From the NCBI GenBank assembly GCA_003864495.1, contig ML133379.1, forward strand, positions 277,934 through 341,933: a stretch of 64,000 bases of DNA. Direction: 5' to 3'. The notes beneath the pieces are model-generated. The model saw only the letters and a program-made list of their open reading frames with translations. It did not search any database and was not told the DNA's origin. The DNA is from Nemopilema nomurai. Taxonomy: Eukaryota > Cnidaria > Scyphozoa > Rhizostomeae > Rhizostomatidae. A program made the position numbers and the translations under genes. Shown piece after piece: positions 25,274-38,561 of the stretch; within the stretch, counting starts at the first letter, position 1; each line of letters starts with the position of its first letter.

Positions 25274-25651
25274 TAATACATGAAACCTTTCAGCCCTTTT
25301 CCTTGATAAATGCACTTTTGATGAAAAGCAAATTTCACTGTTTTTAGAAAAACTAGTTTCTACTTTGTGGAGGCAATCGGTATCTGCGTGATGGTTATTT
25401 CACTTGCATTTTAGTTCATTTGATCACCCAAAAAGATATTTTATACTTACAAAGAACACACAAAACTAAGCTAAACGAACAAACATGATAGGTAATTTTG
25501 GACAACCACCTTCATTTATCCCATCAAATCAAAAGTACAACTTATTTAGAAATTGGGATAGTCCCACACAATTACAAGGCCAACATGATTTTATATGATA
25601 CATGATACAAAGCCGTGTGCATAAAATCAATCAAATTCAGTTTATTTTGTC

Positions 25652-26160
25652 CAGGGGCGTAAATATTGGGAGTGGGGGGGGGGTTGCCACCCAACATTTT
25701 TTCGGCAAACGACAGACAAGATGTTCGCAAATCCGTAACTGTCGGTAAAATCTTTCAGTCTACCGAATCTTTCAAAGACTCGCTGGGTATATCGTATCGG
25801 TATACTGTTAAACTTTGAGTCCTTCTTCGTCAATATTTCGAGTAAATCACTACTTGGAGTGACTCCGCCAGCCTAAACGCCTATTAGCTAACCACTCTTG
25901 AAAACTGGCGTCGGTTCTTTGCGACCCAGTAATATTTTTTCAACATGATTTTTTCTGAATGAGTCCAGCACCAGCATCATTGGCCTAGCCATCCTGGATG
26001 CCGCAACAATTTTACCAGTGTCTGGACGACGAAACCCAAAGGGCTCATTTTCGAAGGAACTTTGATAAAATCATCGTCAAACAGTCGCTCATCCTCATTA
26101 CCATTCCAATATTTTACGAAAAAAAGTTAACACGACTGAACTGCAGCTTTTCTACTCGTA
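25652..26160. other. CAGGGGCGTA-ended segment, unit C (possible truncated transposon)
   Basis: About 510 bases absent from units A and D, beginning CAGGGGCGTAAATATTGGG followed by a G-run, a typical look for a hAT-like end. No matching inverted terminus is found at the right edge, where colinearity with unit A resumes at AATTGATCTAATAATACCC. I see no convincing transposase reading. It may be a one-ended remnant. Confidence 0.5.
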
Positions 26161-27501
26161 AATTGATCTAATAATACCCGTTTTCTCTCTTACAAGAAAC
26201 CTAGATTGGGTCCTATTACTAAAAGTTTCTTAATTTTTCACTAGTTTCTAGTACTAAAAGTTTCTTATTTTTAGATAAACATCAAATTTTGCTCCTTCCC
26301 TTGTATATTAATTGTATTAAAGTTTATGACCCAACAGTAAGATTTGATATTGTATCTTTTCTTCATTATTCTTATGGAAACAGGGGTACTTTTTATCGAG
26401 ACACCCGGTACAGTGTGCTTTGATTCTTTTATTATTTTCGTATTGTTACCGAGACACCCGGTACTTATTTTTTCCTGCTCAGAAAGTCAGCTTTATTTTT
26501 TGGAGTTTCTTAAAAGTATTGATTTAGTTCTAAAAGTTTCTTAAAATTTCGGGGCCTTAGTACTAGTCTTCCTATAAACCGATTTCTTATCATAAAAGAA
26601 ACGTGTAAACACTAATTGACATATGAAGAGCAAGGCATTGACTTGCAGTTCAAAGGTTAATACAAAAACTAAACAAAAATACGTAAAAATATCAGAAAAT
26701 TACAAATGCAACAAATTTCATAACTGTTTTAAAACATGAAGGATCACCGCGAAGGCTTCTCCCATAACAGATCTCATAACATTTTAGTCGGACAGTGGCG
26801 AAAATTATGTACATCCCCCTCCCCCAAAGAAAAATACTAGTTACTCCCCTGTCTTTGTCTCCTTTCAACATCAAGAAAAGTCACCCTTTCCCTTCATTTA
26901 CAGGTGAAAAATGTTAAAATGTTATCAATTTAAAATGCCCATGTTCACTGTTCAAAATGAGTGCTGATTTCCAAATTTCAATTTTGCGAATTTCAAATTT
27001 TCAAACAATTATGCATTACGATCTATTCCTTGTGCAAATCGTCAGATTTTTCAAAATCAGCTTCGTTTGGCCTTTTCGAACTTTGTAACGACAGATCATA
27101 ACTGCCATCTAGAGTTGTGCTTCCTCAATCCGAATTTCAACTTAATTTTTCACGCCCCACGAGCTTACGAAAAGCTTCCATAGTCTGTTCAGCAAGCCAC
27201 TGTTTGAAAGTCTCCAAAACACCCATCCATTATCATTTTCGAAGCATGCCGAGAGAGGAAACAAATCTAGTTTAACGTGGAACGTAAGCATTTCTCGACA
27301 ACGCAAAACGATGTGGAGAATTGCGCTCATAGGCATTACCTCTACCCCTCAAAAAGCATCTTTATGAAGATATTAATACATAGAGAGTTTTATTTCGATA
27401 CTTTGAATAATCTTTTTGCGTTATTTCAATAACTATGTGCCAATTAAAGTAGGCAAAGAAGCACAACATCGACGGCCATTTTGGCCTGAGCAGTCAGCGG
27501 T

Positions 27502-27520
27502 CACGTGTACTTTTGGCGCC
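27502..27520 (+). promoter_or_regulatory. H1 promoter elements CACGTG and GGCGCC, unit C
   Basis: CACGTG at 27502-27507 and GGCGCC at 27515-27520 with the same seven-base spacing as in unit A. Confidence 0.6.
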
Positions 27521-27647
27521 TAGATGCAAAATGATTTTGAATCGTTGACGGAAAGTGAAGGAGGGCATCCAGTTTTGTGTCGCAGTTGCGAAGAACTTTA
27601 CGTTAGATTGTCGAACCATTTGCTCATTTCCAAAAAAAGCCATCGTT

Positions 27648-28280
27648 ATGGATTCATCTGCGGCGTCACCTAAGAAAACCAAAAAGGCAGCAGCACCCAA
27701 GAAGCCGGCTGCTCATCCTGCATACAAGGACATGATCGCGGAGGCAATCAGAAGCCTGAAGGAAAGAAACGGCTCGTCGAGGCAGAAAATAGCCAAGTAT
27801 TTGCAGGCTAATTACAAAGGCCTTGGTGATGAGAGCGCTTTGAAGAGAAACCTGAAGGCTTCCTTGAAGAAACTTGTCGCATCGGGCTCACTCGTGCAGA
27901 CGAAGGGGGTGGGAGCTTCGGGGTCGTTCAAGCTACCTGTCGCCGCGAAGAAAGCAGCAGCAGAAAAGAAGCCGGTCGCAGCAAAGAAAGCTGTGAAAAA
28001 GCCAGCAGCACAGGCTAAGAAGAGTACGCAGGCTAAAAAGGCCAGTACCAGCTCAGTGAAGAAGAGTCCCGCGAAAAAGAAGGCAACGACAGCGAAGAAA
28101 GCAACTGGTGCTAGCAAGTCCCCCAAGAAGCCCAAAGCTAAAGTAGCCAAGAAACCAAAGGCTGCTGCAAGCAAGAAGGCTTCGGTGGCTGGAAAGAGCA
28201 AACCGAAAAAGGCTGCAGCTAAGAAGACGGCAAAGTCACCTGCTGCAAAGAAATCCAAGGCCAGCAAGTCGAAGAACTGA
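27648..28280 (+). CDS. H1: Linker histone H1, unit C
   Basis: Intact 210-residue H1. Differences from unit A are few: SPKKTKKAA instead of SPKKAKKAA in the N-tail, and KASVAGK in the C-tail. The frame is open upstream to 27555, but the upstream codons are leader sequence that is out of frame in units A and D because of a different A-run, so the conserved MDSSAASPKK start is kept. It is one of two intact genes of unit C. Confidence 0.97.
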   Translation: MDSSAASPKKTKKAAAPKKPAAHPAYKDMIAEAIRSLKERNGSSRQKIAKYLQANYKGLGDESALKRNLKASLKKLVASGSLVQTKGVGASGSFKLPVAAKKAAAEKKPVAAKKAVKKPAAQAKKSTQAKKASTSSVKKSPAKKKATTAKKATGASKSPKKPKAKVAKKPKAAASKKASVAGKSKPKKAAAKKTAKSPAAKKSKASKSKN

Positions 28281-28335
28281 GGGCTCAGTTCTCCAGACAT
28301 GTTCGTCTTAGTGCGCCATCCTGTCCATGCAAAAC

Positions 28336-28351
28336 AGCTTTTTTAAAAGCT
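28336..28351 (+). terminator. Histone mRNA 3' stem-loop of H1, unit C
   Basis: Intact AG...CT stem-loop, 55 bases after the stop. Confidence 0.95.
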
Positions 28352-31300
28352 ACCAAATAGTTGGATATCTTGTCTTGACAAGCCTTGTTGGCTGCATCGA
28401 TCACTCGCATTTTTAATGGCTTTTTTGCTTTCTGCGTAGACCAACCCAACATTAAAATGAGCATACCTATAGCTTAAATGGTTACTGATTGTTTCAGCTT
28501 AACCATAACTGTGATCTGAAGGTTTCCGTCCAGAAACTCTGAAACATGTGGTGGGTTGGCTTGGTAACATTTAGAGAAGCTTTTTAATACTGTGGTTCTG
28601 TAATGCATGCAAAATAAGTTTTGAAAGAAGCAACTTGAGACTTGTCTTTGAACACTGTGAATATTAGTTTTTATTGGGAAGTGAAGAAAGCATTATATTC
28701 TAAAATGAAGGCTCAACCTATTTACCATAACTGTGTCAGGCTCAACCTCTTTTCTGTAGGTAAATTAAATTTTTAACACACTGTTTTCACAAAAACCAGC
28801 AGTTCTGGACTTGTTAGCAATAAAATGTGTGGAATTCAAATTGAATGTGACTTAGAAAGTTTTCCATCCAATCTGACAAAAGTGAATTTTGGGGCACTTT
28901 TTGAAACACTTTCTCACCACAGCTTTCGATTTGCTTTAAGAGATGTGAATAAAGTTCTCATTCCTATCATTCTTGGACCAGATTTCTAAAATTTCAGCAA
29001 AGTTTGGTATTGTTGTGAAGACAAACAATTTCAAAAAACTAAATTCCCTGAAAGCTATCAATCTAGGACTTGATTTTGATATTTTACTATTATTTATAAC
29101 CAGCATTAAAACAATTTACCATGTGTTGATGTTGAATTGATGTAAAACAAAGTTTAAATTCTGCATTCTCAATAAAAAGGTAGTTTTAATTTATTTTCAT
29201 TCCCAGTGTTTAGTAAATTTCATCAAGAGTTGTGAAGGGAGCTTCTTTTGCTATCATTTCATCAAATCAACCAATACTTTCATCATATGTCCAGTGATGT
29301 AAAAGAAAGTTAAAACGCTGTAGTAATCCCAAATGGCAAGCAGTTTTATAGTTTGGTTTGATACTTTTTGAGGTTTTCATCAAGATTTGCATAGGAAGCT
29401 TCTTTTAGTAGAATCATTCCAAAATCAACAACAAGCAATTCATCATATATTGGTGTTGTTTGATGTAAAACAGTCCAGTGAAAATAGTCCATTTCCATAA
29501 AACAAGCATTGTTTTATTCTTGGGTTTTATAACTTTTTGAAGATTGTTCATCAAAAGATGTAAAAGAAGCTTCCTCCTCTATCATTATTGAGGGAAAAGT
29601 TAAGCATTTCATTATGATAGTGTTGTTTGATGTAAAATAAAGTGAAAACATTGTATTCCAATAAAACAAGCAGTGTTTTATTACAACTTATTACCTTTCT
29701 TTGATTTTTCACCAAGTCTTGACTCATCATTCTAGACTAGATAACCTAGGATTTCTTTGTACCTTTATGCAGTTTGATGTAAAATGAAGTGAAAACACTA
29801 TATTTCCATGAAATAAGCAAGGTTGCATTGGGTTTGATAACTTTTTTATGGTTCTTTACAAAGGGTTTTAGAATAAGCTTCTGTTGCAATCATGCCAAAA
29901 ACAACAATCAAACAGTTTGTCATATGATTGTGTTGTTGATTCAAAACAAAGTTAAAATTCTGTATTCTTATTAAGCATTTTGATTTGATTTGATTCCTAG
30001 TGTTGGGTGATTTTCATCAAGAGTTGTAAAGAAAGCTTACTTTGCTATCATTCCACAATCAATAATCATACATTTCATCATATGTTGGTGCTATTTGCGA
30101 GTAAAATATGAAGAACTGCAGTTCCATAAAGCAAGCAGTGTTATACTTAAGCTTGATAATTTTTTGTGGTTCTTCTTCAGGACATGGAAAGAATTCTTCT
30201 TTTTAAATCATTCTGGATTCAATAACCAAGTATTTAGGGATATAAAAGTGGTTTTTTATGTTAAACAAAATAAAAATACTACTTTCCCAGAAATCAAGTA
30301 GTATTATTCTTGGGTCTGACAATTTTTTAAGATTCTTCATCTAAACATGCATAGAAAGCGTCTTTTGATATCATTCCAGAATCAATAATCAAGCACTTCT
30401 TCATATGAAAGTGTTCTTTTTTGTAAAACAGAAAGAAAATGCTGAATCTCCAAAAAACAAGAAGTTTTTTCTTGGGTCTGACAACTTTTTGATGTTCTTC
30501 TTCAAGACATGCAAAGCCAGCTTCTTTGATATCATTCCCGAATCCATAATGAAGCAATTCGTCATATGATAGTGTTGTTTGATTTAAAGCAAAGTTAAAA
30601 TTCTATATTCTCATTGACAAGAAGTTTTGATTTGATTTGGATTCCTAGTGTTGGGTTATTTTCATCAAGATCTGTAAAGGAAGCTTCTTTTTATATAATT
30701 TCATGATCATCAATCAATGTTTTCGTCATATGTTGGTGTTCTTTGATGTAAAACAAGATAAAAACACTGTTTTTTCATAAAACAAGCAGTGTTTTACCTG
30801 GTTTTGATAACTTTGTTGGGTTTTCCTTCAAAACTTGTAAAGGAAGCTTTTTGCTATCATTCCAGAATCAACAATAAAGCAGGTAATCACATCTTGGTGC
30901 AGTTTGATAAATTTTGGTTTGATATTTTTTGAGATCTGTAATGAGGAATTGAAATGAAAGCTTCCTTTGCTATCATTCCACAACCAAAATCAAGCATTTC
31001 ATCATGTGATAGTCTCCTTTGATGTAAAACAGATAATGAAAGTGCTGCATTTCCATTAAACAAGCAGTGTCATACTTGGGTTTGACAACATTTTGAGGTT
31101 CTTCAAAAAGTTTTGTAAAAAAAGCTTCTTTTTATAGAGTTTTTGCAAAAATTCAATTTTTTTTCCTTATCATTCAAAAACCATCTTTCTGTATTCATTT
31201 TCCATATGTTTGTGTAGTAACCACTCAAAAGAAATAGCTCTTGAGTTGATTTGGACCACTAAATGTGTGAATACTACATAAGAGGGTTGAAGGAGCCCTC

Positions 31301-32020
31301 CATTCCATCATTCCCAAATCAGTTTTCTACCAATTAAATTTTGACCACCTTTTGACCTAACAATTTACTATTTGTTCATTACGCAGAGAAGGCTTCAATT
31401 AAGCAAGAGGGCTTCAATGAAGAGTGTTCTCCACCTCATCATTTCAATATCCTTTTCTTAATTCCAAACAATTTACCACATGTTGATAAGCAATGTAAGA
31501 CCTGGTTTTGACTTGAAAATGTCGGCACGAATTTACCCGTAAGACACACCTAGTCATACTACATTCACGAAATATCTGACCTAAAATGATTTTTCCAGAA
31601 CGTAATAAGGGACAGCTGTATCGCGTTGTTTATGTAATGGAGACAGCTTTAGATTTGATTTAGAGAACAGTTGCGTGGATTTACAAAAGAAAGGTAGATG
31701 CAGCTCTTCAGAATAATGTGTCTGTTAGCATTTTAAATAAAAGATCATTAGGAGCTTTCAGAAACCCTTTAATCAGAGTAACTCATTAGCGTAGCCAAAA
31801 GAATACTAGCTATAAAAATAATAATATAATATCAACTTTGACTAACTAGGAATTTGTAAGAGGAAGTTTATTTCGAAATTTAAATGATTCAATTTAGCTA
31901 ATTTTATATTGTGCTTTACTACTTTGGTAGGTTTTGTACATGAATGCATAGGCGTAAATCTTTAGAGAAATATCGCTGTGTGCAATGGGATAGAGAAACA
32001 TCGTTTTTGGCGTTCGTGGT
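28352..32020. repeat. H1-H3 spacer, unit C: ~160-bp repeat array
   Basis: Same array as in unit A but shorter: about four to five monomers are missing, with the order skipping near 30590, where the monomer after gaagcaattcgtcatatgatag passes directly into one found at about 9290 in unit A. The deletion preserves the repeat phase, consistent with exchange between monomers. The flank 31140-32020 is conserved. No gene is supported. Confidence 0.8.
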
Positions 32021-32036
32021 GGTTTTTAAAAAAACC
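32021..32036 (-). terminator. Histone mRNA 3' stem-loop of H3, unit C
   Basis: Intact GG...CC form, 46 bases after the H3 stop. Confidence 0.95.
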
Positions 32037-32082
32037 GTTTTAAACGAAATCCCATCTGACAAGATGTGATGGAGTGAGTTGC

Positions 32083-33515
<1,433 letters not shown>

Positions 33516-33581
33516 ATTGATGTTGCTGGTCCTTCCTGTCCGGCAATCAAGATTCGTCCAAGTGCAGGCACGCAGAAAAAC

Positions 33582-33597
33582 AGCTTTTTTAAAAGCT
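33582..33597 (+). terminator. Histone mRNA 3' stem-loop of H4, unit D
   Basis: Intact AG...CT stem-loop, 66 bases after the stop. Confidence 0.95.
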
Positions 33598-35176
33598 ACC
33601 AAAAATGCCAAAGTTGCCTGATTTGGGCCTCGTAGCTTCACACGATTTCAAATTTTGGTTTTCTGCTTTTCGTTCAGTAGCTACATTTCGTCAATTTATA
33701 CTTCTACCCGTTGGTTCGATTGAAACTACCGAATCTGGTCCTGCATATTGCCTTGTTGTACGTTGTGCCAGTAGATTAGTCAAACTTTCCTTCCTTTGCA
33801 GAAAACAGTAAACAAGCCCGTTTCTAGTCACATAATGTGTCGGGTCAGGTATTGATAAACTTGATTCTAAATTACTCCATCGTATCGTTGGGGAATTTTT
33901 TCCTTGTTTGTATGAGGTTCAACTGTCTATCGTCGTTCATAGTTGCCTGTAGGTAGAAAATAATTCACTTAGCAGATTATATTGAGATGTATATTGGCTT
34001 TTCGGGATTGAGTTCGCGATACCAAGACCAACAACTACTTTTTCTACAAATTGCCACGGATTTGTATTCTAGAATTGTATTCCACATCTCAGATTGAAAA
34101 AGCCACTTTTCACCACAGCTTTTTGATTTGCTTCAAGAGATGCGAATAAAATTCTCATCCCTATCATTCTAGTACCAAGTTTCTAAAAGTTCACCATATT
34201 TTTGTGTTGTTGTTAGGGCAAACAATTTCCTTAAACTAAATTCCGTGAAAGCAATCAATCTAAGACTTGATTTTGATACTTTTCTATCATTTTATAACCA
34301 ACGTTTAGACAGTTTACCACGTGTTGATATTGAATTAATGCAAAGCAAAGTTGAAATTCTGTATTATCAATAAATAGGTAGTTTTGACTTGATTCTGATT
34401 CCTAGTGTTTAGCAAAGTTCATCAAGAGTTTTAAAGGGAGCTTCTTTTGCTGTCATATCATCAAATCAACCAATACTTTCATCATATGTCCATTGATGTA
34501 AAAGAAAGTTAAAACATTGTAGTATTATCAGTTTTATGTAAAATAATGTCAAAACACTGTATTTCCATGAAATAAGCAGGGTTACACTTGGGTTTACTTT
34601 TACATTCCAGAATTAATAATCAAGCATTTCATCAAATGTTGGTGTTATTTGGGGTAGAAAAGTGAGAGTACTGCAGTGCCATAAAACAAGCAGGGTTATA
34701 CTTGAGTTTGATAACTTTTTCAAGGTTCTTCATCAAGACATAGAAAAAATGTTTCTTTTTCAATCCTTTCAGAATCAATAATCAAGTATTTCGTGACAGA
34801 AAATTTTTTTTGGTCTAGAAGAAAGTCAGACAATTTTAATGTTGATGATGGTATTTAATGTTCTTAGACTGAAAAGAGAGCAATTAATAATGAACTTGCC
34901 CAGTTGGGGATTAAAACACATTCGTTCGAAACAAAGATCCCAAAAGCACGAATTTTCCTAGTTACAACTCTCCTGGAGGGTTCTCGCCCAATACCGACCC
35001 TAAAATGCCCAACATGAAGTACACATAACAACAACGAGAAATGTCGAAAAAATGTACCGGCACAAGTATGAAGGAAAGAAAACCTCGTAAACCAGAAACT
35101 AGAAATTAGTATTCTATGAGTAAGTAAGAATGTCGTGTGTGTCACAAGAAGGTAAACCAATTTTAGCATCTTTGGT
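33598..35176. repeat. H4-H2A spacer, unit D (class I)
   Basis: Class I left part as in units A and E, then ~160-bp monomers with an internal rearrangement near 34520, where attgtagtattatcagttt replaces the attgtagtgctacaaaat of unit A. The right end shares the GC-rich CTCCTGGAG inverted repeat (about 34970). No gene is supported. Confidence 0.75.
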
Positions 35177-35192
35177 GGTTTTTAAAAAAACC
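35177..35192 (-). terminator. Histone mRNA 3' stem-loop of H2A, unit D
   Basis: Intact GG...CC form. Confidence 0.95.
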
Positions 35193-35241
35193 GTTTTTCA
35201 ATGCATAGATAACCAGAGATGGCCAACCGAAGCGAAGTGAC

Positions 35242-35625
35242 TTATGACTTGGCGGCCTTCGTCTCAGTCTTCTTTGGAAGAAGCACTGCCTGAATGTTGG
35301 GCAAGACACCACCCTGTGCAATGGTGACTCCACTCAGCAACTTGTTCAACTCCTCGTCGTTCCTGATGGCGAGCTGCAAGTGACGAGGGATGATTCTTGA
35401 CTTCTTGTTGTCTCTTGCTGCATTGCCAGCCAACTCCAAGATTTCTGCAGACAGATACTCGAGAACGGCTGCCAAATAGACGGGAGCACCAGAGCCAACT
35501 CGCTCGGCATAGTTGCCCTTCCTCAACAATCGGTGGATACGTCCGACTGGAAACTGTAATCCAGCTCTGGATGTCCTAGATCTCGCCTTAGCCTTGGCTT
35601 TTCCACCTTTTCCACGTCCAGACAT
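35242..35625 (-). CDS. H2A: Histone H2A, unit D
   Basis: Intact 127-residue H2A, protein identical to unit A; one of four intact H2A genes in the window (A, D, E, F). Base differences from unit A, such as GAGAACGG for GAGTACGG near 35462, are silent. Confidence 0.98.
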   Translation of the reverse strand: MSGRGKGGKAKAKARSRTSRAGLQFPVGRIHRLLRKGNYAERVGSGAPVYLAAVLEYLSAEILELAGNAARDNKKSRIIPRHLQLAIRNDEELNKLLSGVTIAQGGVLPNIQAVLLPKKTETKAAKS

Positions 35626-35962
35626 GATTGCTTCAATAACAGATTTTCTTTAACGAGTTGACTTGACTGCGAAAGTGCAAGGGAACGATTGCTAGTAGTA
35701 CCCGCCAAAAGCAACATTTCAAAGCGGCCTTCATTCGAAACGCGCCAATCGTCGCCTGCTCGAGTCGGCCATTTCGACGAACCAGGCGAAGACAGCCAAT
35801 CGGCTGCGACCCTGGTCGGTCACGCGGTCTTCGGGCTCATTCTCGATGCCAAGGCGAGCTGGACTCAAATAAAGCAAGCGTGCCTTGGCGCCAAACCATC
35901 AAACCGAACTTGCTTGTCTCGAATCGAGAGTTGAGTGAATTTTTAAGAGAAAAGTCGCAAAC
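35626..35962. promoter_or_regulatory. Bidirectional H2A/H2B promoter, unit D
   Basis: Conserved promoter with two CCAAT boxes, a CAAATAAAGC TATA-like element and GGCGCC at 35887-35892. Confidence 0.72.
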
Positions 35963-36370
35963 ATGTCTGACGCCCCAGCTAAAGGAGGAAAACAGGCCCC
36001 AAAGGTCGCCAAGAAGGGAGAGAAGAAAGCAGGAGTTGGTAAAAAGGGTGGCAAGGCCGGCTCAGGAGAAAAGAAAAGGACGAAGAAGCGCAAGGAAAGC
36101 TACTCTATCTACATCTACAAGGTGCTCAAACAAGTCCACCCTGACACGGGAATTTCCAGCAAGGCCATGAGCATCATGAACTCGTTTGTCAACGACATTT
36201 TCGAGAGGATCGCTCAAGAAGCCTCGCGACTTGCCCACTACAACAAGAAGGCGACGATCACTTCGAGGGAAATCCAGACATCTGTCCGACTTCTCCTTCC
36301 CGGTGAACTTGCCAAGCATGCTGTCAGCGAGGGCACCAAGGCCGTCACCAAGTACACGTCCAGCAAGTAA
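35963..36370 (+). CDS. H2B: Histone H2B, unit D
   Basis: Intact 135-residue H2B, identical in protein to unit A. With A it is one of only two H2B genes in the window without an indel in the N-terminal tail. Confidence 0.98.
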   Translation: MSDAPAKGGKQAPKVAKKGEKKAGVGKKGGKAGSGEKKRTKKRKESYSIYIYKVLKQVHPDTGISSKAMSIMNSFVNDIFERIAQEASRLAHYNKKATITSREIQTSVRLLLPGELAKHAVSEGTKAVTKYTSSK

Positions 36371-36430
36371 ACTACCTGACCTGCCCTGGAGAGTTTGGTT
36401 TATTCTGCTCTCAAACGGTCAACAAAAAAC

Positions 36431-36446
36431 AGCTTTTTTAAAAGCT
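36431..36446 (+). terminator. Histone mRNA 3' stem-loop of H2B, unit D
   Basis: Intact AG...CT stem-loop, 60 bases after the stop. Confidence 0.95.
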
Positions 36447-38415
36447 ACCAAATTCGCCAATTGTTTCCTCAACCTTGAATGCACACGAATTGTTTCCCTC
36501 TCTCCAATTTTTTCCGTTCTTAACAATTTTTTCTTGTTTCACTACAAAGACGATGAGAATGCCAAAGGGGAAGCGAAGATAAGATATATCTACAGTCGTG
36601 CTTTTGATGACTGGTGCTCGCATGTTTGACAAGGCAAGAAGTGCTCCGTTCCCATTCTGAACCACAAATAATTAACGACACGGGCAGCACAAAATAAATG
36701 TTTTCATCAGGTTTTGCTTGAATCTGAATAACAGGTTTTCAACTTTTTTCATACTTCAGTCCTACCCTACATATCAGTGATTGAATTTTGTTCTTACTTG
36801 TTGGCCAGAGCTGAATCACTCTCAGATCTAAAAGCAAATTCACCTCTCATATCCTGCCCATAAATTTGGATCAGTCTACCATCTAAACTAGAATCTGCAC
36901 ATCTACCATCAAACATCAATAGTTTCAAACATAAGATCAGAGATGAAGTGTTTTATGATCTACAAAGTCAGGAGGATAGCCCCAACATATTTTATGGAAA
37001 GCCCAAATTCAGCCAAGGAAAATGTTCTAGCTAGCATTTTCCAGAATAACTTTTTTCCAAGTTTTCGATACAAAACCCATTTTGCATGAACAAATTCTTT
37101 TTAAACACCCCTGGAGGGACCATCATGTGAGCCGGTTGTATTGACCTTTTCAATGTTATTCCTGCCATCTTTACCATAAAATAGCCAAGTCTAGAAATCG
37201 GCATTAACCCAAAATTGCAAGACCAACATATTAATATACAAACTCGTGTACATAAAATAAAAATCAGTTAATTTGCCTTGTTGAAAAATAATTACGAAAA
37301 CATTCATACCCTTTTTTACAGTGAAGAAATGTTATAAGATCAAAATTTACAATGTCCACTGTTCAAAATGAGTGCTACTTTCTAAATTTCAAAACAATTA
37401 TGCATTATGGTCTACTTCCTGAGCATATTGTCGAAGTTTTTAATGACAGATCATGTCTGGCATCAAGACTTGTGCTTCCTCAATCCGAATTTCAACTTAA
37501 TTTTTCGCGACTCAAGAGCTTACGAAAGGCTTGCACAGTCTGTTCAGCAAGCCACTGTTTTAAAGTCTCCAAACGAAGGAATTTGACATGTAATTCTGGA
37601 TAACCACTTTCATGTGTCCCATCAAATCAAAATTACATTTTATTTAGAAATCGGAATAGTCCCACACAATTACAAGGCCAACCTGATTGAATATATACAA
37701 AGCCGTGTGCATCAAATCGAAAACAGTTTATTTTGTCTCCTTTCAACATCAAGAAAAGTCACCCTTTCCCTTTACCCTTTCACATTTGCGGGTAACATCT
37801 CTCACCTTCATTTACAGGTGAAAATTGTAAAAATGTTATCAGTTGCAAATGCCAATATTCACTGTTCAAAATGAGTGTGGACTTCCAAATTTCAATTTTA
37901 TGAATTTCAAATTTTCAAACAATTTTGCATTACGATCTATTTATTGTGCAAATCGTTAGATTTTTCAAAATCAGCTTCGTTTTGCCTTTTCGAACTTTGT
38001 AATGACAGATCATAACTGCCATCTAGAGTTGTGCTTCCTCAATTCGAATTTCAACTTAATTTTTCGCGATCCAAGAGCTTACGAAAGGCTTGCACAGTCT
38101 GTCCAGCAAGCCACTGTTTTAAAGTCTCAAAAACATCCATCCATTATCATTTTCGAAGCATGCCGAGGGAGGAAACAAATCTAGTTTAACGTGGAACGTA
38201 AGCATTTCCCAACAACGCAACACGATGTGGAGAATTGCGCTCATAGGCATTACCTGTACCCCTCAAAAAGCATCTTTATAAAGAAATGAATACATAGAGA
38301 CTTTAGTTTCGATATTTCGAATAATCTTTCTGTGTTGATTCAGTGACTATGTGCCAATTAATGTTGGCAGAGAAGCACAACATTGACGGCCATGTTGGCC
38401 TGAGCAGTCAGCGGT
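36447..38415. other. H2B-H1 spacer, unit D (divergent, with partial duplication)
   Basis: The left half (about 36475-37340) does not match the corresponding spacer of other units. A block that normally lies once upstream of H1 (atgacagatcat ... cagcaagccactg) occurs twice, at about 37440-37560 and 38000-38120, with a piece of more distal spacer between. Neither CAGGG MITE nor CAGGGGCGTA segment is present. Short frames across the duplicated block are not conserved in unit C, so no gene is called. Confidence 0.7.
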
Positions 38416-38434
38416 CACGTGTACTTTTGGCGCC
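38416..38434 (+). promoter_or_regulatory. H1 promoter elements CACGTG and GGCGCC, unit D
   Basis: CACGTG at 38416-38421 and GGCGCC at 38429-38434, unchanged in spacing. Confidence 0.6.
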
Positions 38435-38561
38435 TAGTTGCAAAATGATTTTGAATCGTTGACCGAAACTGAAGGAGGGCATCCAGTTTTGTGTCGCAGT
38501 TGCGAAGAAGTTTACGTTAGATTGTCGAACCATTTGCTCATTTCCAAAAAAAGCCATCGTT

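Larger units (their letters stand above)
24630..27501. other. H2B-H1 spacer, unit C
   Basis: Non-coding spacer. It holds a 67-bp tandem duplication (24969-25103), a 135-bp CAGGG-ended MITE (25139-25273), a segment starting CAGGGGCGTA (25652-26160), two copies of GAGACACCCGGTAC near 26397 and 26451, and a short G8-9 tract near 25673. From about 26160 it is colinear with unit A. Confidence 0.7.
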
